Shown here in pieces: positions 1 through 6,264 of a stretch of DNA of 13,857 bases (its first letter is position 1; each line of letters opens with the position of its first letter). A model generated the notes under the pieces. That model made no database searches and was not told the origin of the DNA. It saw only the letters and a list, made by a program, of their open reading frames with translations. The DNA comes from DATKMG01 sp035541995. Lineage in GTDB: Bacteria > Acidobacteriota > Terriglobia > Versatilivoradales > Versatilivoraceae. Where the stretch lies: positions 1 through 13,857 of the forward strand of contig DATKMG010000546.1 in the NCBI GenBank assembly GCA_035541995.1. The letters run 5' to 3'. The translations under genes were made by a program, and so were the position numbers.

Positions 1-129
1 GTAGTACCCGTCTCTGTACCTGGCCGTGAAACCACCGTCACAATTGATCTTGAGGCTCAGAGTGCAAGTATTGCACAACGGACTACCGGGAGTGGACCTT
101 CGCTGAATTCTGGGCAACTCGAACAGTGA
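1..129 (+). CDS. C-terminal end of a membrane/PepSY-type protein (partial, runs off the left edge)
   Basis: Frame 1 is open from the first base to a TGA at 127-129 and encodes the last 42 residues of a protein. The segment PGRETTVTIDLEAQSASI looks like the end of a PepSY-type beta-strand domain, with an 'x-VxIDLxxxxAxI' pattern. In PepSY-associated transmembrane proteins this stretch lies in the periplasmic domain. The next gene begins at GTG 126, overlapping this stop as GTGA, so the two are probably translationally coupled. The neighbour also looks like a PepSY/TM protein, so the pair may be two subunits or one gene split by a frameshift. The family assignment is inference, because most of the gene lies outside the window. 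Confidence 0.6.
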   Translation, partial: VVPVSVPGRETTVTIDLEAQSASIAQRTTGSGPSLNSGQLEQ

Positions 130-623
130 ATATCTACGAGAGGCAAATCCAGCCATCCCCGGCAGGCGGAGACCTGACACAAGCAAGAGACATTATGCGA
201 CAACTCGTAATCGACGGAGAGATCGAATGGACTGACAGCAATAGCGACCCAAGCCGTTTCGACTTCCGCGTCATCCGTCCAGGGCATATCTTTGAGATCA
301 AGACCTATGTTGCACAGAAACGTGCCACGATCCAAAGGATCGATTTCAATTTGTGGGGCGTCGCCCGTGTGCTGCATACATTCACCGGAGTCCGTATGGG
401 CGATCCGCGGAATCATCGCGACTGGAGCCTGACTACAGCGTGGGCTCTTTCTATGGACGGCTTGGCGGCCGGCCTTATACTAATGGTGCTGAGTAGCGTC
501 TATATGTGGTGGGACTTGAGACAGGGGCGCTGGCTAGGGCTGCTCGTGTTGGGTTTGGGGTTCTTAAGCTGTGGTTTCTTTGTCGCAGGCCTCCGCTGGG
601 TTGCCCATAATGCTCATGGGTAA
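126..623 (+). CDS. PepSY-associated transmembrane protein
   Basis: The product has 165 residues and starts at GTG 126, overlapping the upstream stop by four bases; no separate strong ribosome site is seen, consistent with coupling. Residues 1-90 are soluble and PepSY-like: a helix with ARDIMRQLVIDGEIEW, then strands with RFDFRVIRPG and a short 'HTFTGVR' stretch. Two hydrophobic segments follow, at about 103-127 (WALSMDGLAAGLILMVLSSV) and about 137-160 (LGLLVLGLGFLSCGFFVAG), split by the basic linker DLRQGR. This order, PepSY then paired helices, is typical of inner-membrane PepSY-associated TM proteins, often near iron, redox or siderophore-uptake functions. No catalytic residues are recognised and the substrate is unknown. 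The absence of an N-terminal helix suggests it works with, or was once fused to, the preceding product. Confidence 0.65.
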   Translation: MNIYERQIQPSPAGGDLTQARDIMRQLVIDGEIEWTDSNSDPSRFDFRVIRPGHIFEIKTYVAQKRATIQRIDFNLWGVARVLHTFTGVRMGDPRNHRDWSLTTAWALSMDGLAAGLILMVLSSVYMWWDLRQGRWLGLLVLGLGFLSCGFFVAGLRWVAHNAHG

Positions 624-821
624 CATCAAGTAAGAGCTGCCACTCCCAAAACCTCCAGGCATTATGAAAGCCCGTCCCCGCCCTTGAACCTGGCTCTGGT
701 CTGTGCCTGAAGAATGGGGGACTTCTGAAGACCCATCACCTGGACTAATGGCTTCCACCATAGGACTAGCCGTAGCCCAGATGGCCCCGACCACCATCAA
801 TTTGACCAGCGATCTATACAT
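564..821 (-). CDS. Small putative secreted protein, hypothetical
   Basis: This is an 85-residue ORF on the minus strand. Its first 24 residues look like a Sec signal peptide: MYRSLVK, a hydrophobic core (LMVVGAIWATA), and cleavage probably after VEA. The mature part is short and rich in Gly and Ser, with no recognised domain. A good ribosome site (AAGGA, plus-strand 830-834) lies 8 bases before the ATG at 819-821. Its 3' end overlaps the convergent PepSY gene by 60 bp, which argues some caution. It could be a chance ORF. The signal peptide and ribosome site together make it better than its shadows. Confidence 0.4.
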   Translation of the reverse strand: MYRSLVKLMVVGAIWATASPMVEAISPGDGSSEVPHSSGTDQSQVQGRGRAFIMPGGFGSGSSYLMLPMSIMGNPAEACDKETTA

Positions 822-823
822 AA

Positions 824-1147
824 GAAGTTTCCTTTATGATACCGTAACTCTTGTGACGATTCTCGCCCGGAGGGGGATTTTGCGCAGTCGCGATGGATTT
901 CCAACCACTGAAACTCGAGATGACGTTCACTTGTCGGAGTCAGGAAAGCCAGACCATTTCGGTGCACCTCCCGAATCCTTATATTAATTTGCGCAGTACA
1001 ACTCAACTTGCTATTCTGTTCGCCATCGTAAGCATAGTCCTGTTGACAAAAAGCAATCCGGATCAGGGCTGTCTAGCGCATCTGGACCAGAATCATCGTC
1101 CGTGTTATGTTCAGAGCAGCTGTGAATCCAATCTAAGGAGACTGACG
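824..1147. other. Intergenic region upstream of the Rieske operon
   Basis: About 320 bases without a convincing gene. Open frames extend through it, and one is continuous with the Rieske frame back to an ATG at 893, but the extra residues show no domain and the Rieske gene has its own ribosome site at 1135-1140. A TTGACA hexamer at 1043-1048 is -35-like, but no -10 box lies at the proper distance, so I do not call a promoter. Confidence 0.5.
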
Positions 1148-1456
1148 ATGGCAGAATTAATCAGGGTTGCGGGCGTGCAAGAAATCGCACCAAACACTGC
1201 ACTGGCTGTCGAGGTGAAGGGCCAGCCAATCGCAATATTTAACGTCGGCGGAAATTACTACGCCATCGGGGATACCTGCACGCATCGGGGTGGTCCGCTG
1301 TCGCAGGGTGTGATTGAGGGGAGCACGGTGACCTGCCCCTGGCATGGGGCAACCTTCGACATTACAACCGGCAAGGTGCTGACACCACCAGCTCCACAAG
1401 GAGTTGGCAGCTACAAAGTTGTCGTGGAAGGGAACGACATTAAGATCGAAATCTGA
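1148..1456 (+). CDS. Rieske [2Fe-2S] ferredoxin (non-haem dioxygenase ferredoxin / NirD-like)
   Basis: A 102-residue soluble Rieske protein. Both cluster-binding motifs are intact: C44-T-H46 within GDTCTHRGGPL, and C63-P-W-H66-G within TCPWHGATF. Two Cys and two His hold the [2Fe-2S] centre. The size and lack of a signal or membrane anchor match cytoplasmic Rieske ferredoxins (BphF/NirD-like), not the cytochrome bc1 subunit. The ATG at 1148 is chosen because AAGGAG (1135-1140) lies 7 bases upstream and the fold begins at once; the frame is open further upstream but without recognisable sequence. The reductase gene follows 10 bases after the stop, so the two form an operon. The likely role is to take electrons from that flavoprotein and pass them to an oxygenase or another acceptor not encoded here. 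Confidence 0.93.
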   Translation: MAELIRVAGVQEIAPNTALAVEVKGQPIAIFNVGGNYYAIGDTCTHRGGPLSQGVIEGSTVTCPWHGATFDITTGKVLTPPAPQGVGSYKVVVEGNDIKIEI

Positions 1457-1466
1457 AGGTGTAGCG

Positions 1467-2183
1467 ATGCCTCGCGTCAAGCTCAAGAACAAAGTGATAC
1501 TGGCTGAAGGCACTGCCGGCTTCTATTTTGAGCGGTCATCAGGGTTCCAGTTCGAAGCTGGACAGTTCGGCGACTGGACGCTGATCGATCCGCCGGAGAC
1601 CGACCAGGAAGGAAACACCAGATCCTTTACAATCGCTTCCGCCCCAGCTGAACGGGACCTGATGATTGCGACCCGTATGCGCGACACTGCATTTAAGCGC
1701 GTGCTCAATAGCACTGTCCCGGGTACGGAAGTCGAGCTGGATGGCCCGTTCGGGCAGATGGTCCTGCACGACCACCCCGGCCGGCCAGCAGTGTTTCTGG
1801 CTGGCGGCATTGGCATTACGCCTTTTCGCAGCATAGCGATCCAGGCCGCGCGAGGTGCGCAACCACAACAGATGTACCTGTTTTACTCCAACCGCCGACC
1901 GGAAGACGCAGCATTTCTCGATGAACTGGTCCTGTTGGGAAAGCAGAATCCGAAATTCAAACTCATAGCCACGATGACGGACATGGCGCATTCCTCAAGA
2001 ACCTGGAACGGCGAGACCGGCTTTATCGACGGTGTCATGTTGTCCAGGTACCTGCCGGACATCGTTGCTCCACTCTACTATATTGCTGGCCCACCTCAAA
2101 TGGTGGCAGCAATGCGGAAAACGCTTAATCAAGCAGGCGTCAAGAGTCAAGACGTCCGCTTCGAGGATTTCGTAGGTTATTAA
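1467..2183 (+). CDS. FAD/NAD(P)-binding ferredoxin reductase-like oxidoreductase
   Basis: A 238-residue protein of the ferredoxin-NADP+ reductase superfamily. The FAD-binding barrel ends in R52-S-F-T55 (the RxY/F-S/T flavin motif, in NTRSFTIASAP). The nucleotide-binding half has GGIGITPFRS at about 113-122, a YLFYSNRRPEDAAF segment, YYIAGPPQMV, and an acidic/aromatic C-terminus (FEDFVGY). No ferredoxin or molybdenum domain is attached. The ATG at 1467 is preceded by AAGGTG and lies 10 bases after the Rieske stop, so the genes are co-transcribed. Inferred role: NAD(P)H-to-FAD-to-Rieske electron transfer, as in three-component dioxygenase systems. The preferred cofactor (NADH or NADPH) cannot be read from the sequence by eye. 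A longer frame back to 1404 overlaps the Rieske gene and is less likely. Confidence 0.92.
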   Translation: MPRVKLKNKVILAEGTAGFYFERSSGFQFEAGQFGDWTLIDPPETDQEGNTRSFTIASAPAERDLMIATRMRDTAFKRVLNSTVPGTEVELDGPFGQMVLHDHPGRPAVFLAGGIGITPFRSIAIQAARGAQPQQMYLFYSNRRPEDAAFLDELVLLGKQNPKFKLIATMTDMAHSSRTWNGETGFIDGVMLSRYLPDIVAPLYYIAGPPQMVAAMRKTLNQAGVKSQDVRFEDFVGY

Positions 2184-2197
2184 ATTCTGAATTTAAT
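2179..2197. repeat. 8-bp perfect inverted repeat at the convergent gene ends
   Basis: ATTAAATT-CTG-AATTTAAT forms an AT-rich hairpin. It contains the reductase stop codon TAA (2181-2183) and, on the other strand, the stop of the NmrA-like remnant (2193-2195). It could act as a weak transcription end in either direction, but it lacks a GC-rich stem or T-run and is not a classical terminator. Confidence 0.5.
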
Positions 2198-2282
2198 CGA
2201 CTCGGACATCTGTGGCGAGAAGTTGAGAAACTACCTGTCGGCCGACGTTACCGGTGGCTCCCGTGACGAGGATGTTTTCCAT
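2193..2282 (-). pseudogene. N-terminal remnant of an NmrA-type NAD(P)-binding (atypical SDR) gene
   Basis: From ATG 2282 on the minus strand, 29 residues read MENILVTGATGNVGRQVVSQ, then LLATDVRVD and a stop. The first 24 residues are a textbook start of an NmrA/TMR-like Rossmann protein: a beta-strand, the GATGNVG dinucleotide-binding loop, then an amphipathic helix. Intact family members run to about 280-300 residues, so more than 90% is missing. The break falls within about 15 bases of the end of the divergent-family reductase gene, in the opposite orientation. This suggests that a rearrangement joining the Rieske/reductase pair cut this gene. The frame also continues upstream of the ATG to 2375, without recognisable sequence. 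Confidence 0.72.
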
Positions 2283-2541
2283 ATGAGACAAGCCTGCAAG
2301 GTTAAGTGAAGGTGTAGCAAAGGCGTGAAGCTGAGCTCCTGGGGCCGAAAACGAAGAGATGCCGAGTCTTCTCAAGTCGTGTGATACATTTGGGGGTTAG
2401 TCATGCATAGAATGTTGTGACCTCGTTTTCTGCTTGCGAGGCATGCGATAACAGGTAGTTGCTGAATCCGGGCTTCGGCCGGAGAACCGGGCAATCTCAC
2501 GTCGATGGCCGCCAACTGTCAGGGCTTTTCGCCCTCGCCCA
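2283..2541. other. Intergenic region without recognisable genes
   Basis: I see no gene in this stretch. It holds a UUCG-type mini-hairpin (GGC-TTCG-GCC) near 2472-2481 and a 5-bp hairpin, AGGGC-TTTTC-GCCCT at 2521-2535, just past the stop of the minus-strand SMP-30 gene. The latter could help end that transcript but has no T-run. Confidence 0.4.
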
Positions 2542-3570
2542 CTAAGGCAGCTGTGCGCCCTGGGCGTTCACATAAAGCGCGTAAAGTGATTGGCTGGCAG
2601 CCATGAATAAGCGGTTGCGTTTGGCACCGCCAAAGCAGAGATTGGCACAGGCCTCAGGCAGTCGAATCTTGCCGATCAATTTCCCGTCCGGTGCAAAGAC
2701 GTGAACACCATCATAACCCTCGCCTCCCCAGCCGGCTGCAGACCAGACGTTTCCATCTACATCGCAGCGGATGCCGTCTGAACCTCCTACTCCCATGTCA
2801 CAGAAGGGTCGGCCGTTGGCGAGTCTCTTGCCGTCCACCACGTCAAACAAATTAATCGGATGGACTTTATCGGGCGGTTGTCCGGTGTCGACGATGTAGA
2901 GCCGTCGTTCGTCGGGAGAAAAGCATAGCCCGTTGGGTCGAGCCATGTCACTTGCCACCACTGTCACGTCACGGTTTGTCGGATCCAGTCGGTAGACATT
3001 GGTCGGCAATTCGAATTTGTCTACGTGCCCCTCGTAGTCTGAAAGGATTCCGTAACCCGGATCGGTGAACCAGATGCTGCCGTTCGAGTGCACGACCACA
3101 TCATTCGGCGCATTCAACCGCTTCCCCTGATAGCGGTCGATGAGCACGGTAATCGAGCCGTCAGGTTCGGTGCGCGTCACGCGCCGCGAATCGTGCTCGC
3201 AACTAATCAAGCGTCCTTGACGATCCCGGGTGTGGCCGTTCGAATAGTTCGAAGGACTTCGGAAGACGCTGACTTCCCCAGTTTCCTCTGTCCAGCGGAG
3301 AATGCGGTTGTTTGGGATGTCACTGAAGAGCAGGAACCGCCCGTCCCCGAACCACACCGGGCCTTCCGCCCAACGCGCGCCGGTCCAAAGCCGCTCAACG
3401 GCGGCGTTGTTCTGGCGGCACTTCTCAAAACGCGAATCGAGAGTCTCAATTGCAGCGTCCGGGTATCGTACCACAGCTTGATCGCTGGGTCCCTTGGTCC
3501 ATGCCAGAGGTGCAGCCATCGCCGTTGCTGCACCTGCCATCGCCCGGGTCAGAAAAGATCGTCGTTCCAT
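2542..3570 (-). CDS. Tat-exported SMP-30/gluconolactonase-family protein
   Basis: A 342-residue protein. The N-terminus ERRSFLTRAMAG, followed by a small-residue hydrophobic run, is a Tat signal (RR-x-F-L), so the enzyme folds in the cytoplasm and works in the periplasm. The rest is a six-bladed propeller of the SMP-30/gluconolactonase/LRE family. Candidate metal ligands match the family: E69 (WAEGPVW), N213 (RPNGLCFSPDE) and D265 (GGSDGIRCD), with N156 (APNDVVV) in the substrate pocket. Blade motifs GSIWFTDPGYG and GNVWSAAGWG are also clear. Known relatives open sugar lactones such as gluconolactone using a divalent metal; the actual substrate here is unknown. The ATG at 3570 has AGGAG (plus-strand 3579-3583) 8 bases upstream. 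It stands alone, transcribed away from the ArsR cassette. Confidence 0.9.
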   Translation of the reverse strand: MERRSFLTRAMAGAATAMAAPLAWTKGPSDQAVVRYPDAAIETLDSRFEKCRQNNAAVERLWTGARWAEGPVWFGDGRFLLFSDIPNNRILRWTEETGEVSVFRSPSNYSNGHTRDRQGRLISCEHDSRRVTRTEPDGSITVLIDRYQGKRLNAPNDVVVHSNGSIWFTDPGYGILSDYEGHVDKFELPTNVYRLDPTNRDVTVVASDMARPNGLCFSPDERRLYIVDTGQPPDKVHPINLFDVVDGKRLANGRPFCDMGVGGSDGIRCDVDGNVWSAAGWGGEGYDGVHVFAPDGKLIGKIRLPEACANLCFGGAKRNRLFMAASQSLYALYVNAQGAQLP

Positions 3571-4013
3571 CTTTTGTTCTCCTGTAGTATTCGAAAGGAT
3601 TCGCTCGACGCCCTCGCACTTCCTTGGAAAAGGCCCCCTGATCAGCGTGAATCATGGCTCTTATCCCACCACTCCTCATGAAGGAACAAAATAGACCATC
3701 AACCTGGGAGCCCAATGATGGTACTTGATGCCACTGTTCGCAAGCCATTATTATGAGGGCTTTTGTTGGTTATAGTCAAACCGGGAGGCGGACAGGGTGC
3801 AATCAAAGGTGACGTACAAGAGAGAAGCCGGTTCCGATTTTTCGGGTGCCTGGGCAACCCCTTGGCCTGAAGGACCAAGATAGCGAATTCCAGGGCAAGC
3901 GAAGGGGCTTCTGTCCCGAGCGTCGCCCTGGGTCGATGCCCCCCCACGAAATACGTCGAGCTCTGAAAGAAGGGAATAAGAAAACAGACCAAATTAATTG
4001 CTGGAGAAATTTC
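3571..4013. other. Long divergent intergenic region
   Basis: About 440 bases between the minus-strand SMP-30 gene and the plus-strand ArsR cassette. Several short open frames cross it but none shows a domain, a convincing start or protein-like composition. The right end becomes AT-rich (from about 3970) and leads into the ArsR promoter. It must also hold the SMP-30 promoter, which I cannot place. Confidence 0.5.
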
Positions 4014-4043
4014 TTGACATGCAACCATATGGTTGCATATGCT
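4014..4043 (+). promoter_or_regulatory. Sigma-70 promoter of the ArsR/SRPBCC operon
   Basis: A perfect -35 box, TTGACA, lies at 4014-4019. An 18-base spacer is followed by TATGCT (4038-4043), which matches the -10 consensus at four of six bases including both T ends. Transcription would begin near 4050, next to the GTG at 4051. The spacer is filled by a perfect palindrome, so a bound repressor would block RNA polymerase. Confidence 0.65.
4019..4038. promoter_or_regulatory. 20-bp perfect palindromic operator, probably for the adjacent ArsR repressor
   Basis: ATGCAACCAT-ATGGTTGCAT reads the same on both strands over 20 bases with no mismatch. It lies wholly between and touching the -35 and -10 boxes. 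Dimeric winged-helix ArsR proteins bind such dyads, and autorepression through an overlapping operator is the usual arrangement for ArsR genes linked to an SRPBCC partner. Binding by this protein is inferred from position. Confidence 0.75.
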
Positions 4044-4050
4044 GATTCTC

Positions 4051-4368
4051 GTGGACAAGGTCTTCAAGGCGCTTGCTGATCCTAACCGCAGGGAGCTTTT
4101 AGACCGGCTCTATGCGAATAATGGCCAGACGTTAGGGGAACTCTGCAGGAACCTGGATATGACCCGTCAGGCGGTGACCAAGCACCTTGCACTGCTGGAG
4201 GTGGCAAACCTCGTGGCCACAATTTGGCGTGGGCGGGAGAAATTACACTACCTGAATCCAACACCGATCAACGAGATTTACGAACGCTGGATCGGCAAGT
4301 ACGAACGCCATCGCCTCCGGGCGTTGAGCGAGTTGAAGAAGTGCCTTGAGGAGAACAAAGATAAATGA
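4051..4368 (+). CDS. ArsR-family winged-helix transcriptional repressor
   Basis: A 105-residue regulator counted from GTG 4051. It opens with the conserved FKALADPNRRELLDRL helix, followed by TLGELCRNLDMTRQAVTKHL (helix-turn-helix, recognition helix in TRQAVTKHLALLE) and a wing, WRGREKLHYLNP. No Cys pair of the classical metal-sensing ArsR type is seen (the only Cys are one in GELC and one near the C-terminus). It belongs to the metal-free, SRPBCC-associated subgroup. Start choice: the frame also has TTG 4033 and ATG 4039, but both overlap the operator or -10 and precede the predicted transcript start; none has a ribosome site. GTG 4051 sits at the predicted +1, so translation may be leaderless. 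The downstream gene is overlapped or closely spaced, forming an autoregulated operon. Confidence 0.9.
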   Translation: MDKVFKALADPNRRELLDRLYANNGQTLGELCRNLDMTRQAVTKHLALLEVANLVATIWRGREKLHYLNPTPINEIYERWIGKYERHRLRALSELKKCLEENKDK

Positions 4369-4391
4369 ATGGTGACCGGAAGGAGACAAAC

Positions 4392-4835
4392 ATGGATAAG
4401 CCTGAGTTTGTATACGTGGTGTATATCTCGACGACGCCAGAGAAGCTCTGGAATGCGCTCATCGACCCCGAGATGACCGCGAAGTACTGGCAACATGAAA
4501 ACGTGTCTGACTGGAAACCCGGCTCGAAGTGGGAGCATCGAGGCTGCGACACCAAGAGAACTCTGAAATTAGTCGGAAAGGTCATTGAGAGTTCCCCGCC
4601 CCGGCGTCTTGTCATAACATGGGCCTACCCGGTCGATGAGGCAAGTGAGGAGAAGCACTCGAGGGTCACGTTCGAGATTGAACCGATTGGCGATGTTGTG
4701 CGTCTGACGGTGACGCATGACCACCTTGAGCCCGGTTCCGAGATGCTTCAAGGCATCACGAAGGGTTGGCCCAAAGTACTCTCAAGCCTGAAATCCCTGC
4801 TGGAGACGGGACGGCCACTCCCTAAATTGTGGTGA
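4392..4835 (+). CDS. SRPBCC/AHSA1-domain protein
   Basis: A 147-residue START-like (SRPBCC, Aha1 C-terminal/AHSA1) protein. Family landmarks: FVYVVYISTTPEKLWNALID at the first strand and helix, MTAKYWQHENVSDWKPGSKW, a central strand set (LKLVGKVIESSPPRRLVITW), VTFEIEP..VVRLTVTHDHLE, and a C-terminal helix (GITKGWPKVLSSLKSLLETG). The fold is a hydrophobic-ligand pocket; the ligand is unknown. The ATG at 4392 is preferred over ATG 4365, which overlaps the ArsR stop, because AAGGAG (4380-4385) lies 6 bases before it. The ArsR repressor and AHSA1 protein are a very common pair in bacteria, and the SRPBCC protein is presumably made when the repressor is released. Confidence 0.92.
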   Translation: MDKPEFVYVVYISTTPEKLWNALIDPEMTAKYWQHENVSDWKPGSKWEHRGCDTKRTLKLVGKVIESSPPRRLVITWAYPVDEASEEKHSRVTFEIEPIGDVVRLTVTHDHLEPGSEMLQGITKGWPKVLSSLKSLLETGRPLPKLW

Positions 4836-5088
4836 GAAGCCGACTCTCCAGAGCTTCCTGGTATGGCCGGCATATTGGGGGTTGTTGCTCGTTTACGATC
4901 TGGAATCCGACAGAGCTCCTGAGCTGCAATGTTCTGATATGCCGGTCGTACGCGAAGATTCCCAAGTTTGCGAGAGAGTTCAATTCCAGGCGTCGTGTGG
5001 GACCTTCTTCCATGACACCCGACGCCTTTTGGTCAGGTCCTTGAGCCAAGTTTACAGCCTCTCAGGAACTCTTTGTCTCCCGATCCTT
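4836..5088. other. Convergent intergenic region
   Basis: About 250 bases between the SRPBCC gene and the end of the DUF5995 gene. Short open frames occur on both strands but none is convincing, and no strong terminator with a T-run is seen. Confidence 0.5.
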
Positions 5089-5814
5089 TTAGAAAGGAAG
5101 CATTAGGCTGCGCCCCAGAGCGCCGGTGAGTTTGTCTTGAGCTGCCAGGGCGAATTGGCGTTGGATTCCCCCCAGGTCTCGGAGATGATCGGCAAAGCCC
5201 CAGGCCAGATCGCGGGCAACACGCACATTCCAAATGGCCAGAAGTTGACCAATTCGCCCTGTATCCTGGGCAATTTCACCTAAAATTCCGCTAGAAAGAA
5301 CCTTCAACGCTGACGGCAGGACCGCTTCTAAGAGGCCATTGACCCGCTCGTAATCGCCATGTTCCGGGCCATCCAGGCTGGGGGCCAGATGCAGTTCATC
5401 ATCAGTTTGAAGCAAAGCGAGTGATAAATCGTGATTGATATGGGCATTCATCCCTGCCAGTGCAAACTGTATGCGATCGATGCCGGTGCTGTGCCTCGCT
5501 TCAAACAATGCTTCCCAAGAGTTAGGAGTTGTAGGTTCGCGATTCAAGTAATCGGCGATGGCCGAGAAGTAGAAATTCGCAAAGACCACATCCAGCCGTG
5601 TCAGCCACGCCACATCCTCCCAGCCATTCGTGGGTGGGTTCTGACCGATGTATTTTGTTACCTCCAGGTACAGGAAGTTGAACCACTTTAATCCGTCGTC
5701 GTTCGGTAACGTTGCCTCGATACTCTGCATCACTCTTATCACATCTTCGATCGTACCCGGTCTTGGACCATTCACAATCTGTAGCAGTTTACGATCATAA
5801 GTGTTGTCACTCAT
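5089..5814 (-). CDS. DUF5995-family protein
   Basis: A 241-residue protein without a signal peptide. It carries the features of DUF5995: an N-terminal helix with TIEDVIRVMQSIEATLPNDD, then GLKWFNFLYLEVT, WLTRLDVVFANFYFSAI, SWEALFEARHS and, most typical, FALAGMNAHINHDLSLAL, where His and Asp are conserved. The function of this family is unknown; the conserved His and Asp suggest a metal site or catalysis but nothing is proven. I chose ATG 5814 because GGAGG (plus-strand 5825-5829) lies 10 bases upstream and family similarity starts soon after. An in-frame ATG at 5874 also has an AGGAG 8 bases before it (5883-5887) and would add 20 residues. The gene stands alone. Confidence 0.87.
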   Translation of the reverse strand: MSDNTYDRKLLQIVNGPRPGTIEDVIRVMQSIEATLPNDDGLKWFNFLYLEVTKYIGQNPPTNGWEDVAWLTRLDVVFANFYFSAIADYLNREPTTPNSWEALFEARHSTGIDRIQFALAGMNAHINHDLSLALLQTDDELHLAPSLDGPEHGDYERVNGLLEAVLPSALKVLSSGILGEIAQDTGRIGQLLAIWNVRVARDLAWGFADHLRDLGGIQRQFALAAQDKLTGALGRSLMLPF

Positions 5815-6264
5815 GATGAGGTTTCCTCCACTAAGGACCGCGTCAGCTTTCCTGCGATCCTGATCTCTGGTCATTGGCATCACTCCTACTACAACACATT
5901 TTCACCCGCGGGGGTGAGCTTGAAAAGATCATGGGGCACTCCTCTGAAAATCCCCTCCCCTGGAGGGGGGAGCCGTTTGCGGCTCCGGGGGTGGGTTTAG
6001 ATGACGGTTCAAATGGTTTCCAATCTGAGTTTTTTTCCCAGGTTCATGAATTTGAGAGTATTTGAGCAGAACATAGGCAAGGATTATAATCGCGAACAGG
6101 AAGGGGCCCTCGGATCCAGGGAAATACTCCCCTCCGAGGCGAGGTTATTGGAGAACGCCAGCAATTTGCTCAGTTATCGGGTTGTATCGACTCACGGAAA
6201 ATAGGTTAAACCAACGATTGCCGTGCTATCACGATAAACCCTTGGATCATAGGAAGACTGTTCG
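5815..6264. other. Divergent intergenic region with GC-rich hairpins
   Basis: About 450 bases between the DUF5995 gene and the methyltransferase gene; no gene is recognised. It holds the hairpin pair at 5952-5986, then AT-richer sequence that should contain the methyltransferase promoter. I could not place convincing -35 and -10 boxes. Confidence 0.45.
5952..5986. repeat. Two back-to-back GC-rich hairpins
   Basis: Hairpin 1: CCCCTCC-CCT-GGAGGGG (5952-5968). Hairpin 2: GGAGCCG-TTTG-CGGCTCC (5969-5986, less its last base). Both are perfect 7-bp stems and they abut with no spacer. A GGGGGTGGG tract (5987-5994) could pair instead with the C-rich left arm of hairpin 1, so alternative folds are possible. 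There is no T-run after it, so it is not a typical intrinsic terminator. It resembles the compact palindromic units of dispersed intergenic repeats, but I cannot see other copies in this window. Confidence 0.6.

Noticed and set aside
703..987. 94-residue plus-strand ORF upstream of the Rieske operon
   Set aside because: No domain, no good ribosome site, and it is antisense to the better-supported small secreted ORF.
893..1147. N-terminal extension of the Rieske gene back to ATG 893
   Set aside because: The extra 85 residues show no domain, and the ATG at 1148 has its own strong ribosome site and starts the Rieske fold directly.
1454..2318. 12-bp direct repeat TGAAGGTGTAGC at 1454-1465 and 2307-2318 flanking the reductase gene
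   Set aside because: A few 12-mer repeats are expected by chance in 14 kb, and no element boundary or inverted ends accompany them.
3846..4079. 77-residue plus-strand ORF overlapping the ArsR promoter
   Set aside because: It runs through the -35, operator and start of the ArsR gene in another frame and has no recognisable domain.
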